NCBI GenBank assembly: GCA_030603065.1
Contig: JAUVYN010000018.1
Location: forward strand, 1-47,717
Direction: 5' to 3'
Origin: Pseudomonas sp.
GTDB taxonomy: Bacteria > Pseudomonadota > Gammaproteobacteria > Pseudomonadales > Pseudomonadaceae
Length of the DNA: 47,717 bases
Shown here: piece after piece, positions 24,316-33,542 of the stretch
How positions within the stretch are numbered: the stretch's first letter is position 1
How the letters are laid out: every line of letters begins with the position of its first letter
Notes under the pieces: model-generated
What the model saw: the letters and a program-made list of their open reading frames with translations, nothing else
Told to the model about the DNA's origin: nothing
Databases searched by the model: none
Position numbers and translations under genes: made by a program

Positions 24316-26208
24316 CTAACGACCGCTATTAGGGCCTTTCAACCTGCGATACAACGTCGCCCTGCCCATGCCCAGTCGCTTAGCCGCCAGGCTCACATTG
24401 CCCTGCTCCAAGACGAGTGCCTCCTCAATGGCCGCGCGCTCCATGGCTTGCAGACTTCCTCCCCTCGCTACAAGATGCGCACGCTCCCGATTTTTTTCAG
24501 CGAACGCTATTTCTTCGGGGAAGTGACCAGTTTCCAGCAATGCCCCGGGCTCGGCCACGGCGTCCGCGTGGGTGAGCGCGTAGATAAGCTCGCGGACATT
24601 GCCCGGCCAGTCATAGCTGATCAAGCGGAAGAGGCACGACTCCGACAGTTCACGAGTACCGCCTGTTGTTCTGTAACACTGATCCACTATGAAGGATCTC
24701 AAGTTTGAGCGCTCTGACAGGCGCGGTAAGCGGACCGTTATGCCTTTTATGCGATAGAGCAGATCCTCGCGAAACTCGCCGCGTCGGGTTGCATCCGCCA
24801 GATCACGATGGGTCGCACATATCAGTTGAAAGCGGATTTTTTTTGCAGTCGCACTGCCCAGGCGAGTTACCTCCCGGGTCTCCAGTACGCGCAACAGTCG
24901 AGACTGAAGCGTGAGTGGCATATCACCAATTTCGTCAAGAAACAGGGTCCCCCCCTCTGCCTGCTCGATCTTGCCGGCTGCCCCGCCTTTTCGTGCACCG
25001 GTATAAGCCCCGTCGGCGTGCCCGAACAACTCACCCTCGATCAGGGTATCGGGAATGGCCGCGCAATTGATGGCTACAAGTTTTCCGGAGGCAAACGCGC
25101 TGCCGTCATGTAGCGATCTCGCCATCACCTCCTTCCCGGTCCCGGTTTCTCCAAGCACTAGAACAGGTAGACCCTTGGCAATAGCACGAGCTGCCACAAC
25201 AACCTGACTATCAATACCCGGATCACCGAAATCGATGGAATCTGGCAGACATCTGTCCGATCTGCCCTGGGCAACTCGCCTGACAGCCGTCTGCGTCCTT
25301 CTGCTTACCGACCGTAGCGAAAACGATAATCCGGAATGCATTACCGCAGTCATTGGCTGCTTCCCACGCCGCAAGCCGTCAACCAACTCGTCGAAGCGCA
25401 AATCGAAAAGATCCTGAAAACTCAAGCTCCAATCTGCCGATACGAGACCTGTCAAATCCCGCACGCGGGGCGAGAGACCCAGCACCTGGCCGTCTGAACC
25501 AAGAGCTATAAGCAGATCTTCGGGTCTGTCGTGATCGCTCATTTCCCAGCCAAGGCCAACCATGAGAAAGGGCGACAGCATGGCCATCAATTGGCGCTCT
25601 ACCCGCGCCGAACATTGCTGTACCAGCGAAAGAGCGCTGCCGGGCTCAAGCGGGTTCTCACGTGTGATGTCGATAGCGCCTAGCACGCGCCCCATGGGAT
25701 CCACGATAGGAGACGCCGCACAGTTGAATACGCTGTTGGCATGGAGGTAGTGTTCCACCCCCGAGACTAGTACCGGACGCCGTTTCGATACGGCGCAGCT
25801 CATCGCCGATGTCCCGATATTCGCCTCGGAAAGATTCACACCCTGGCGGAACGCCCCGTTGATCAGCGTGTGAGCACATCGCTGAGAGCGCCTTACAGCT
25901 AGCGCGATGCCCTTGTCGTCAGTCAGCAACACGGAATAACCGGCACCGTTGACGGTTTGACCCAATTGCTCCAATGGCTGGATGGCAGCATCTAACAGCA
26001 CCCGATTGCTGTCCAGCAGCTCCAACAAACCGTTTCTGGAAACAGCATCGAACTCGACCTGCTCGCTGACGCTTTTGCTTGCTGCGGAACAGCGCTGCCA
26101 GGAATCCACAATGGCATCGTCGATCAGGCCGGTTGGAATCTGGCCATGTTCGAAAAATACTTCGCGCGCCTTGGCACGCCTGTGATCGGTAGGAATGAGA
26201 AGGGACAT
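24316..26208 (-). CDS. Sigma-54-dependent activator, GAF-AAA+-Fis (AcoR-like)
   Basis: A 630-aa enhancer-binding protein. An N-terminal GAF-type sensor occupies about 70-210 (SEANIGTSAMSCAVSKRRPV). The AAA+ domain has Walker A GETGTGKE (353-360), the sigma-54-contacting GAYTGA (400-405) and Walker B GGTLFLDEIGD. A Fis-type helix-turn-helix ends the protein (NVSLAAKRLGMGRATLYRRL). AcoR relatives often sense small alcohols, aldehydes or aromatics. The gene is divergent from the alcohol/aldehyde operon, whose promoter is a good -24/-12 site, so it is very probably the activator of that operon. Confidence 0.88.
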   Translation of the reverse strand: MSLLIPTDHRRAKAREVFFEHGQIPTGLIDDAIVDSWQRCSAASKSVSEQVEFDAVSRNGLLELLDSNRVLLDAAIQPLEQLGQTVNGAGYSVLLTDDKGIALAVRRSQRCAHTLINGAFRQGVNLSEANIGTSAMSCAVSKRRPVLVSGVEHYLHANSVFNCAASPIVDPMGRVLGAIDITRENPLEPGSALSLVQQCSARVERQLMAMLSPFLMVGLGWEMSDHDRPEDLLIALGSDGQVLGLSPRVRDLTGLVSADWSLSFQDLFDLRFDELVDGLRRGKQPMTAVMHSGLSFSLRSVSRRTQTAVRRVAQGRSDRCLPDSIDFGDPGIDSQVVVAARAIAKGLPVLVLGETGTGKEVMARSLHDGSAFASGKLVAINCAAIPDTLIEGELFGHADGAYTGARKGGAAGKIEQAEGGTLFLDEIGDMPLTLQSRLLRVLETREVTRLGSATAKKIRFQLICATHRDLADATRRGEFREDLLYRIKGITVRLPRLSERSNLRSFIVDQCYRTTGGTRELSESCLFRLISYDWPGNVRELIYALTHADAVAEPGALLETGHFPEEIAFAEKNRERAHLVARGGSLQAMERAAIEEALVLEQGNVSLAAKRLGMGRATLYRRLKGPNSGR

Positions 26209-26352
26209 GTTGCTACCTCGTTCGCCGGACGATCCGTTCTGGACGTCCAGCGTTCTGGCCAGTCGGCTTGGCTCTTGTTATGCCACAAATGAAACTCTAC
26301 CACGTAAATCCAGCAAAGCTATTCGCGCGACGCAGCCAGCGGCAAACCACCG

Positions 26353-26365
26353 TCTCGAATTGAGA
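26353..26365. promoter_or_regulatory. Possible upstream activator site (TCTC-N5-GAGA)
   Basis: TCTCGAATTGAGA is a perfect inverted repeat 117 bp upstream of the -24 element, the usual distance for an enhancer of sigma-54 activators. A related half site, GAGACACGAG, follows near 26391-26400. Its binding by the adjacent activator is inferred from position only. Confidence 0.4.
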
Positions 26366-26481
26366 ACATGAATTTGGCTTTTCCCGGAATGAGACACGAG
26401 CGCGCAGAAACCGAGAACTCCCTATAAAAACTATCTTTTAAAAACAATCGGTTGGTCAACGCCTGACATGATCGCCTGCTC

Positions 26482-26497
26482 TGGCACGATATTCGCT
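26482..26497 (+). promoter_or_regulatory. Sigma-54 (-24/-12) promoter
   Basis: TGGCACG-ATAT-TCGCT matches the consensus TGGCACG-N4-TTGCW at all but one base and keeps GG-N10-GC spacing. It lies 48 bases before the ATG of the outer-membrane protein gene and faces away from the sigma-54 activator gene. It should start transcription of the 26545-31170 operon. Confidence 0.75.
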
Positions 26498-26544
26498 CCA
26501 GTTACCTCGCTGCTACAAAAACAATATCAAGCTTGGAGCGCCTC

Positions 26545-27456
26545 ATGCGATCACCCCGTGAAATAACCTCACTAAATACCCTCATTCACTGTTCCGCATT
26601 GTTACTCAGTACGGGACTTTTTTCCGGCATGGCCCAGTCCGTCGAGATTGCTACTGATCCTGGCGACTACACGCCGCTGCCCGCCGGAGCGAGTCTTGGC
26701 ATTCTATATGGACAGTACGCAACGCGTGATCGCGTCTACGCCGACGGAGACCGTGTCCCCATGGACGCCGGATTGGACACCACTATCGGATTGGCCCGAT
26801 ATGTACATTACGTGGACGTCGGCGGCGTAATCGTCAATCCACAGGTCATTTTGCCCTTCGGCGAGGTTGAACTGACCGAGCCCTTCGGTCCGCTAAAACC
26901 AATGTCGGGCAGCGGCGTGGGTGATCCAATTGTCGGCGCTACCGCCTGGTTCCTCAACGACTCCGAGGCACAACAATGGTTTGGTCTGTCAGCGTTCGTC
27001 TCCGTACCGCTGGGCCGATACGACGCGGCCAGAGGCCCGGTTAATGTAGGGGAAAACCGCTGGAAAGGCATCTTTCACGCAGCCTACGTCAAGCACCTGA
27101 CCGACAAGGTGGCGATGGATCTGATCGGGGAGTACTCGATCTACGGCGACAACGACGATTTCCTAGGGCTGCGCCGCAAACAGGACGATGCCCAAAGCAT
27201 ACAGGGCCACCTGCGCTATATGCTGCAAGGGCAGAGCCACGTTGCATTGTCCTACTATCATTCGTTCGGCGGCGAGACCATTCTCGGCGGAATGGACCAG
27301 GATGACAAGGCCAACTCCAATCGCTGGCTAGCCACGTACGCCACCTTCCTTGCTCCCACCACTCAGCTGCAGATTCAGGCAGGCCGCGATATCCGAGTGG
27401 AAAACGGGTTCAAGGAAGACGCGCGGATCAACCTGCGTCTTCTCAAGGTGTTTTGA
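26545..27456 (+). CDS. Outer-membrane protein of the phenol MetA degradation family
   Basis: A 303-aa protein with a signal peptide ending near SGMAQS and a body of alternating amphipathic strands (LDTTIGLARYVHYVDVGGV, QAGRDIRVENGF), ending in hydrophobic residues with a terminal Phe as outer-membrane barrels do. It resembles the MetA-pathway putative transporters often found with aromatic catabolism genes. The ATG at 26545 has GGAG six bases upstream; a TTG four codons earlier overlaps that site. It is the first gene behind the sigma-54 promoter, and probably admits the hydrophobic substrate of the enzymes downstream. Confidence 0.8.
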   Translation: MRSPREITSLNTLIHCSALLLSTGLFSGMAQSVEIATDPGDYTPLPAGASLGILYGQYATRDRVYADGDRVPMDAGLDTTIGLARYVHYVDVGGVIVNPQVILPFGEVELTEPFGPLKPMSGSGVGDPIVGATAWFLNDSEAQQWFGLSAFVSVPLGRYDAARGPVNVGENRWKGIFHAAYVKHLTDKVAMDLIGEYSIYGDNDDFLGLRRKQDDAQSIQGHLRYMLQGQSHVALSYYHSFGGETILGGMDQDDKANSNRWLATYATFLAPTTQLQIQAGRDIRVENGFKEDARINLRLLKVF

Positions 27457-27507
27457 GCACGCTTCGCCCTGCCCAGGCAATTTCACGACACTTACTTGGA
27501 GAACACC

Positions 27508-28104
27508 ATGAGTCAGATGAGCGAACAAACGCTAGCAGCCATCGACCAGCTCGAAGGCTTGAGCCGCCGCACTTTCCTGAAGGCCGCCGCAGGCGTCGCG
27601 GTTGCGGTAACCATCGGTACGGGGTTAATGGGGGCCGCTGGGGCGTTCGCCTCGCTACCAGCGGGTATCAAGGTCATGTCCGCTGCGGAATATGGGGTCA
27701 TGAACCGTCTTATGCAGGTCATGCTGGTAACGGAGGGAACTGCACTGGTCCCGGCCAGCGAGATACCTGTTATGCAGACGCTGGACGCTGCCCTTTTGGC
27801 TGGCATGGCGCCCAACATCCTCGATGGTCTCAAGGGCGGGATCGGTTACTTCAACGCAGGGCCCAAGGCTACCTACGGCAAATTCTTCGTTGAGCTCAAC
27901 GACGCCCAGGCGGCAGCCTTCTGCGATGCCTGGGCAGACTCCGACGAGATACCTCACCGGGCTCTCGCCATGGGCCTGAAGAAACTGGTCGGCCTGGCCT
28001 ACTGGGCCAACCCTCCCACCTGGCAGCCGCTCGGGTACGGCGGGCCGGTCACGGAAAAATGGAATCTGCAGTCTCTGGGCAACGCGCCTTTACCGAAAAG
28101 CTGA
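27508..28104 (+). CDS. Tat-exported small subunit of a GMC dehydrogenase (gluconate 2-dehydrogenase subunit 3-like)
   Basis: A 198-aa protein with a twin-arginine signal, LSRRTFLKAAAG (Arg20, Arg21) followed by a hydrophobic stretch to about residue 50. The mature part (MQTLDAALLAGMAPNILDGL, YFNAGPKATYGKFFVELNDA) resembles the small subunit of gluconate 2-dehydrogenase and related periplasmic dehydrogenases. GGAG lies six bases before the ATG. It lies 15 bases before the GMC gene, which lacks a signal of its own; in this family the small subunit carries the folded flavoprotein through Tat. No cytochrome c subunit gene is nearby, so the electron acceptor is unclear. Confidence 0.78.
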   Translation: MSQMSEQTLAAIDQLEGLSRRTFLKAAAGVAVAVTIGTGLMGAAGAFASLPAGIKVMSAAEYGVMNRLMQVMLVTEGTALVPASEIPVMQTLDAALLAGMAPNILDGLKGGIGYFNAGPKATYGKFFVELNDAQAAAFCDAWADSDEIPHRALAMGLKKLVGLAYWANPPTWQPLGYGGPVTEKWNLQSLGNAPLPKS

Positions 28105-28119
28105 ATGGCGAGATAAACC

Positions 28120-29682
28120 ATGCAAACAATAAAAGCAAAAGCAGTGCCTGCGCACGGACTTCAGGTGACTCAGGCCTCGGACGTCAGCCGTGACGATATT
28201 GAACTGAATGTCGACGCGGTAGTTATCGGCTCTGGCGCTGGCGGGGCGATCGCCGCCTACGAGCTGGCCAAGGCGGGCAAGAAGGTGGTCGTCCTGGAGG
28301 CAGGGCCCTACATTCCCTCCGAGAAGTTTACCGAAATGATGGCAGTATCCATGGACCAGCTCTATGCCGACCATGGTGGGCAAGCCAACACGGCTGGCGA
28401 TATATCCATTCTGCAGGGCGCCTGCGTTGGCGGCTCGACAGTCGTGAATGCAGCCCTGTGTTTCCGCACCCCGGATTACTATCTGAACCTGTGGGCCAGG
28501 GAGTTCGGGCTTACCAACCTGAACCCCAGCGTCATGCTCCCCTACTTCGAAAAAGTGGAGGCCAACCTGGGTATCGCTCCCAACAAGCCTCATGAAACCA
28601 GCGCTGGCGCTCAGCTGCTCAAAAGCGGGATGAAGAAGCTTGACCTGCCGGAGGGTAACGCCGTACGCAACATCCGTGACTGCGCAATGACGGGCTTTTG
28701 TTTTGCCGGTTGTAAATCGGATCGCAAGCAGTCGATGCTGGTGACCTATCTGCCCTGGGCCGTGGCTCACGGCGCAGAGATTTATGCTGATACACGAGCC
28801 ATCCAGATTTTAGCCGGGTCCGGCAAGGCCACTGGCGTGCTTGCGGAAATCGTCGACCCGGCCACCAAAACGGTAAAAAGCAGACTCAAGGTCAACGCGC
28901 CCATAGTCGTTGCGGCCGCAGGTCCTATCCAGACGCCGATCCTGCTTCAAAAAAGCAACCTCGCAAACAACAATGGGCAGGTTGGGAAGAATTTCGCCTG
29001 TCACCCTACCTTGTCAATCACCGGCATGTTCGAGAAAAACATCGACGCGTTCTACGGCGCGACCCACTCCCTGTTCATGGACAAGTACACCATGCCGGAG
29101 GAAGGTGGCTATCTGCTACTGGACGCCGTTCAGGACCCTGTCGAAGCCAGCACTCAGGTCGAGCCCGGTACCGGCAAGCCTTACATGTCCTATATGGCCA
29201 AGTATCGGAACTCGCTCAGGCTGATCACCCTGATTCATGATCAGAACGTGGGCGAGGTCAATTGGAAGGATGGCGTCAAGGAGATCAAGTACTTCGTTGA
29301 CGACGAGGATTTCGAGATTATGAAGGCGGGCTTGAAAACCAACGCAAGGGTGCTGTTTGCCGCTGGCGCCCAGTATTTGTACATCCCGACCTCTCAGAAA
29401 CTGACCATAGAAAGTGAGGACCAGATCGACTCCGTGATCGACGGGCTGCAAAACGAACCTGCCCGCTACCGCTATACCTCTTTTCACCCCCAGGGAACCT
29501 GTCGCATGGGTGCCGATCCGGCCACTACTGTGGTGTCCCCATCTGGAGAGACGCATGAGGTTAAGAATCTTTACATCGTGGACGCCAGCCTGTTGCCAAC
29601 TTCGATCGGGTACAACCCTTCGGAAACCGTCTATGCCCTGGCCCACTACATCAGCGATCAGATCAACCGGGCCCATGCCTGA
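28120..29682 (+). CDS. GMC-family FAD-dependent alcohol dehydrogenase, probable aryl/benzyl alcohol dehydrogenase
   Basis: A 520-aa flavoprotein. The FAD motif is VVIGSGAGGAIAAYELAKAG with Glu60 for the ribose; GGSTVVNAALCF follows, then a cysteine cluster CAMTGFCFAGC (188, 194, 198). The C-terminal active site holds His456 (FHPQGTCRMG) and Asn499 (GYNPSETVYALAH). It has no signal peptide; the Tat subunit just upstream is its likely export partner. The next gene is a XylC-like aldehyde dehydrogenase and the region carries full benzoate genes, so a benzyl-type alcohol is the best guess for the substrate. Terpenoid or aliphatic alcohols remain possible. Confidence 0.82.
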   Translation: MQTIKAKAVPAHGLQVTQASDVSRDDIELNVDAVVIGSGAGGAIAAYELAKAGKKVVVLEAGPYIPSEKFTEMMAVSMDQLYADHGGQANTAGDISILQGACVGGSTVVNAALCFRTPDYYLNLWAREFGLTNLNPSVMLPYFEKVEANLGIAPNKPHETSAGAQLLKSGMKKLDLPEGNAVRNIRDCAMTGFCFAGCKSDRKQSMLVTYLPWAVAHGAEIYADTRAIQILAGSGKATGVLAEIVDPATKTVKSRLKVNAPIVVAAAGPIQTPILLQKSNLANNNGQVGKNFACHPTLSITGMFEKNIDAFYGATHSLFMDKYTMPEEGGYLLLDAVQDPVEASTQVEPGTGKPYMSYMAKYRNSLRLITLIHDQNVGEVNWKDGVKEIKYFVDDEDFEIMKAGLKTNARVLFAAGAQYLYIPTSQKLTIESEDQIDSVIDGLQNEPARYRYTSFHPQGTCRMGADPATTVVSPSGETHEVKNLYIVDASLLPTSIGYNPSETVYALAHYISDQINRAHA

Positions 29683-29709
29683 CCGCAACTGAGATTGAGG
29701 AGCATGATT

Positions 29710-31170
29710 ATGAATAGTCAGGAAACCCCGATATGGGAAGACAACCTCTACCTGGGCTCGTGGAAAAGTGGTGTCGGGGAACGATTCGCAGTAACGGCGC
29801 CTGCAACGGGTGAGACGATTGCACAGCTCAGATTAGCAACCACCGCCGACGTCGACCGCGCCGCAAGCATTGCCAAAGCCGCGGAGAGACAGTGGTCAGA
29901 GGCCTCCTTCGACCAAAAGGCGGAAATACTCCGCCGGGCGGCCGCACTCCTGCGCGATCGGGCCCCTGAGATCAACGCGTGGAATACCCGTGAATGCGGC
30001 TCCATCGGACCGAAGGCCGATTTCGAACTGCAGGCAACTTACGAGCAGGCTCAAATGTCTGCGGCACTGCCCATGCAGCCTTATGGAAGCATTTTCCCAT
30101 CCTCCATGCCGGGCCGACGGAACTACTGGAGGCGCGTTCCGCTCGGCACGGTTGGGGTGATTGCTCCCTGGAATTTTCCAATACTGTTGGCTATGCGATC
30201 GGTCTTTCCAGCGTTGGCCATGGGTAATTGCGTCATCCTCAAACCGGACGTGAAGAGCGCCGTTTGTGGAGGCGCACTGATGGCGCAACTTCTGCAAGAC
30301 GCAGGGTTACCCGAAGGGGTTTTTCATGTGTTGCCGGGTGGACCAGAGGTGGGCGAGGCGCTGGTGGAACACCCGCTGATCAAGATGATTTCCTTTACCG
30401 GGTCAACCGCAGTCGGTCGCAAGATCGGTGAGACCTGCGGCCGCATGCTGAAGAAAGCCGCGCTTGAACTCGGTGGCAACAATGCCCAGGTGGTGATGGA
30501 CGACGCTGATCTGAACACCGCCAGCTCCTGCGGGGCCTGGGGTTCTTTCTTGCACCAGGGCCAGATCTGTATGCAGACAGGCCGTCATCTTGTGCACAGT
30601 TCTATAGCTGACGAGTACATCGAGCTGCTCGCCAAACGGGCCAAAAATCTGAACTGTGGCGATCCGGCGACCGAGCAGGTGCATCTGGGCCCGCTGATAA
30701 ACGAAGCCCAAGCCAGACGGGTTGAAGATATCGTGAACCGGTCGGTTGCGATGGGGGCCAAGGTGATCGCTGGCGGTAAGCGTAACGGCTGCTATTACGA
30801 AGCCACGGTCCTCGCGGAGGTGACCGAGGACATGCCTGCCTTCGCCGAGGAGATCTTCGGCCCTGTTGCCCCGGTTACGACCTTCGATTCCGACGCAGAC
30901 GCTTGCGCTCTGGTCAATCAATCCCCCTACGGCCTGGCCGCCGCCATACATTCGAAATCAACGGAGCGAGCACAGCGCCTCGCAAACCAGTTGCACGTCG
31001 GAATGATTCATATCAATGACCAGACAATAAACAACGAATTTCAGGTTCCGTTTGGCGGCATGGGTAGCTCCGGCAATAGCGGCCGCTTCGGTGGGCCTGC
31101 GAACATTGAGGAGTTCACAACCAGCCAGTGGGTCAGCGTGATGGATGAGGGAGTTCAATATCCCTTCTGA
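29710..31170 (+). CDS. XylC-like (benzaldehyde) aldehyde dehydrogenase
   Basis: A 486-aa NAD(P)-dependent aldehyde dehydrogenase with Asn155 (APWNFP), Glu253 (LELGGNN) and nucleophile Cys287 (GQICMQTG). Stretches such as WNTRECGSIGPK, FPSSMPGRRNYWRRVPLG and the C-terminal PANIEEFTTSQWVSVMDEG are, from memory, very like XylC benzaldehyde dehydrogenase of TOL plasmids, and the length matches (487 aa). It should turn the aldehyde made by the GMC enzyme into benzoate or a relative. The ATG at 29710 has GAGGAG seven bases upstream. It ends the operon; a terminator follows at 31232. Confidence 0.85.
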   Translation: MNSQETPIWEDNLYLGSWKSGVGERFAVTAPATGETIAQLRLATTADVDRAASIAKAAERQWSEASFDQKAEILRRAAALLRDRAPEINAWNTRECGSIGPKADFELQATYEQAQMSAALPMQPYGSIFPSSMPGRRNYWRRVPLGTVGVIAPWNFPILLAMRSVFPALAMGNCVILKPDVKSAVCGGALMAQLLQDAGLPEGVFHVLPGGPEVGEALVEHPLIKMISFTGSTAVGRKIGETCGRMLKKAALELGGNNAQVVMDDADLNTASSCGAWGSFLHQGQICMQTGRHLVHSSIADEYIELLAKRAKNLNCGDPATEQVHLGPLINEAQARRVEDIVNRSVAMGAKVIAGGKRNGCYYEATVLAEVTEDMPAFAEEIFGPVAPVTTFDSDADACALVNQSPYGLAAAIHSKSTERAQRLANQLHVGMIHINDQTINNEFQVPFGGMGSSGNSGRFGGPANIEEFTTSQWVSVMDEGVQYPF

Positions 31171-31231
31171 TTGACCTGGACAGGAGCGACCATCGCTACT
31201 GGGTGCACGTTCTCAAAGAACCTTGGCACTG

Positions 31232-31263
31232 ACCCGGAGGGTATCGAGCCCTCTGGGTTTTTT
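31232..31263 (+). terminator. Rho-independent terminator of the alcohol-oxidation operon
   Basis: ACCCGGAGGG and CCCTCTGGGT form a 10-bp stem (one G-T mismatch) around a seven-base loop, followed by six T residues. It lies 61 bases after the aldehyde dehydrogenase stop and separates this operon from the ABC transporter genes. Confidence 0.85.
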
Positions 31264-31289
31264 GTTCACTCTGCCACTACAACGCTTTT

Positions 31290-31341
31290 CGCATGCTGCA
31301 TATGCGTCTAACGGACAGCCGTCTGCAGAAAACGGATATTT
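31290..31341. promoter_or_regulatory. Inverted repeats and CGGATATTT motif upstream of the ABC transporter
   Basis: CGCAT-N7-ATGCG (31290-31306) and ACGG-N4-CCGT (31311-31322) are inverted repeats in the 137 bases between the terminator and the transporter operon. CGGATATTT at 31333-31341 recurs at 36010-36018 before the porin gene. These may be operators of the IclR regulator at 37162, but nothing in the sequence proves which protein binds. Confidence 0.35.
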
Positions 31342-31400
31342 CTTTTACCTCGCCAACCCTCTAATGACAAAACCAACAAGAACAAATATGAGGTGTTGAG

Positions 31401-32576
31401 ATGAACAGAACCAGGACTTTAGCCAGCGCGATGCTGGCGGCTACGCTTACTGCCGGCGCATCTACGAATTCATCCGCCGCCGCCGGTGATACAGTCAAGA
31501 TCGGGGTCATGCTGCCCTTCAGTGGCATCTATGCCCAACTGGGGGAAGCCGGCCGGGATGGCCTGAAACTGGCGTTGAAAGAGCAGGCTAGCCAGTTACA
31601 CGGTTCCAGGGTCGAGTTCATCGAACTGGACACCGAAGCGAAACCTGCACGCGCCCCAGAGCTTGCCTCCTCTCTCCTCAACCAGCACAAAGCTGACTTC
31701 GTAATCGGACCCGTCCATTCGGGTGTAGCCATGGGCATGATCAAGGTCCTCCGTGGCAAGGACACCGTCATGATCATTCCTAACGCGGGATCTGCCGCCG
31801 CAACTGGCCCTTTGTGCGCCCCCAATGTTTTCCGAACGTCATTCTCATCCTGGCAGCCTTCCTACCCCATGGGGCAGGTAGCTCTGGACCGGGGCTACAA
31901 GAAAGTCTATGCCATCAGCTGGAACTACGGCATGGGGCGCGAGAGCCTTGAGGCCTTCGCTGAATCCTTCACTGCCGGGGGAGGTGAAATCGTTAAGATG
32001 GAATTGCTGCCGTTCCCTTCCACCAACTTTCAGCCCCACGTTAGCGACATTGCCAACTCCAAACCTGACGCGGTTTTCACCTTCTTCGCAGGCGGCGGGG
32101 CCATCAAATTCGCCAAGGATTACGAGGCCTCAGGCCTGCTTGGCAAGATCCCTTTGCTAGGCTCCGGGTTTCTTACTGAGGGCACGCTCCCGGCTCAGGG
32201 CAAAGCTGCCGAAGGCATCGTTACCACATTGCATTACGCCGAAGAACTGGATATTCCGAAAAACCATCAGTTCCGCAAGGCGTTTCATGCGGAGTACGGC
32301 AAGTACCCCGATATCTACGCCGTGCAGGGCTACGACGCCGGCCAGGCCATCGCCAGCACCATCGATATGCTCGGCGGGGACATCTCAGACAAGCAAGCCG
32401 TCATAAAAACCATGGAGAAGCTGACCATCGACAGCCCGCGTGGTGCATTCACGTTCTCCAAGGCTCACAACCCGATCCAGAACATCTATCTGAGGGAAGT
32501 AGAGAACGGTGTGAACGTGGTTAAAGGTATCGCTGCCGAGGCGCTGGAGGATCCTGCTCGGGGGTGCAAGGCCTGA
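31401..32576 (+). CDS. ABC transporter periplasmic substrate-binding protein (Leu/Ile/Val-type)
   Basis: A 391-aa type I binding protein with an N-terminal signal sequence (cleavage near SSAAAG). The mature start VKIGVMLPFSGIYAQLGEAG and the DAVFTFFAGGGAIKFAKDYE stretch are typical of the LivK/AmiC group. Many relatives in catabolic clusters bind aromatic acids rather than amino acids. GAGG precedes the ATG by seven bases. It is the first gene of a five-gene transporter followed by a porin. The substrate is most likely an aromatic compound fed to the nearby enzymes, by context only. Confidence 0.85.
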   Translation: MNRTRTLASAMLAATLTAGASTNSSAAAGDTVKIGVMLPFSGIYAQLGEAGRDGLKLALKEQASQLHGSRVEFIELDTEAKPARAPELASSLLNQHKADFVIGPVHSGVAMGMIKVLRGKDTVMIIPNAGSAAATGPLCAPNVFRTSFSSWQPSYPMGQVALDRGYKKVYAISWNYGMGRESLEAFAESFTAGGGEIVKMELLPFPSTNFQPHVSDIANSKPDAVFTFFAGGGAIKFAKDYEASGLLGKIPLLGSGFLTEGTLPAQGKAAEGIVTTLHYAEELDIPKNHQFRKAFHAEYGKYPDIYAVQGYDAGQAIASTIDMLGGDISDKQAVIKTMEKLTIDSPRGAFTFSKAHNPIQNIYLREVENGVNVVKGIAAEALEDPARGCKA

Positions 32577-32665
32577 TCCGACACTGGGCCCCCTGCTTGC
32601 CCGGGGGCCCAGTGGCTGCTCTCTGCACTGAACACACCTCTCCATAACACCGTTTGGGTATCGTT

Positions 32666-33529
32666 ATGTCTGCCGAGCTCTTTCTCGTACAACTGATCAA
32701 TGGGGTCCAGTACGGGCTACTGCTGTTCCTAATTGCTTCCGGCCTGACGCTCGTTTTTGGCGTAATGGGCATCCTCAACCTGGCCCACGGCTCCATGTAT
32801 ATGGTCGGCGCGTACCTGACATGGTACTTCGTCACCGTTACCGGAAGTTTTACCGCAGCGGCTCTGATATCCGCCGTCATCGCCCTGCTGCTTGGGCTGG
32901 TCATTGAGCGGGTACTGATACAACGACTCTACAATCGCAATCACCTGGATCAGGTGTTGCTTACCATCGGCATGATCTTCGTGTTCAACGCCTTGCAGAG
33001 CATGCTCTGGGGCAATGATCCTCACGGGGTAGACGTGCCAGAGGCGCTCGGCGGCAGCTTTCCACTCACGGAAAATTCCAGCTATCCGGTCTACCGCGTT
33101 TTTGCCGCGGCCATCTGCGTGGCGATTGCGGGGGCGCTCTATTATCTGGTGAGCCAGACGCGCTTAGGGATGCTGATCCGTGCCGGGGAATCCAACCGGG
33201 AGATGGTGGAGGCGCTTGGCGTCAACATCAAATCGCTCTACACCATCGTGTTCGCCATTGGCGTCATGCTGGCTGCCATATCAGGCATCATCGCCGCGCC
33301 CATGAGATCCATCGTGCCAGGAATGGGCGAAAGCGTGTTGATCACCTGTTTCGTGGTGGTAGTGATTGGCGGCATGGGCTCCATCAAGGGGGCCTTCGTG
33401 GGGGCGCTGGCGGTCGGGGTCATCAGCACCTTTGCCGCCGTGCTGATACCCGCCATGTCGAACATGATTATCTACATCTTTATGATCCTGGTGCTGCTGG
33501 TAAAGCCCCAGGGCCTGTTCGCCAAATAG
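32666..33529 (+). CDS. ABC transporter permease, LivH type
   Basis: A 287-aa inner-membrane permease with about eight helices, opening FLVQLINGVQYGLLLFLIAS and containing the conserved GIMNLAHG-like MGILNLAHGSMYMVGAY. The EAA-like loop with GVNIKSLYTIVFAIG and the GMGSIKGAFVGAL segment are standard. The ATG at 32666 is preferred over a TTG four codons earlier; both have weak ribosome-binding sites. It pairs with the LivM-type permease 13 bases downstream. Confidence 0.88.
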   Translation: MSAELFLVQLINGVQYGLLLFLIASGLTLVFGVMGILNLAHGSMYMVGAYLTWYFVTVTGSFTAAALISAVIALLLGLVIERVLIQRLYNRNHLDQVLLTIGMIFVFNALQSMLWGNDPHGVDVPEALGGSFPLTENSSYPVYRVFAAAICVAIAGALYYLVSQTRLGMLIRAGESNREMVEALGVNIKSLYTIVFAIGVMLAAISGIIAAPMRSIVPGMGESVLITCFVVVVIGGMGSIKGAFVGALAVGVISTFAAVLIPAMSNMIIYIFMILVLLVKPQGLFAK

Positions 33530-33542
33530 GCGGGAGCGAAAC

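Larger units (their letters stand above)
26209..26544. other. Divergent control region of the sigma-54 activator and the alcohol-oxidation operon
   Basis: The 336 bases hold no gene. They contain the -24/-12 promoter at 26482-26497 and the inverted repeat at 26353-26365, both listed separately. A further short palindrome, TTCCCGGAA, lies near 26380-26390 next to GAATGAGACACGAG. The activator's own leftward promoter was not identified. Confidence 0.5.

Noticed and set aside
31225-31240. A second sigma-54 promoter (TGGCAC) before the ABC transporter
   Set aside because: TGGCAC at 31225 is not followed by GC at the required distance, and it overlaps the terminator stem.
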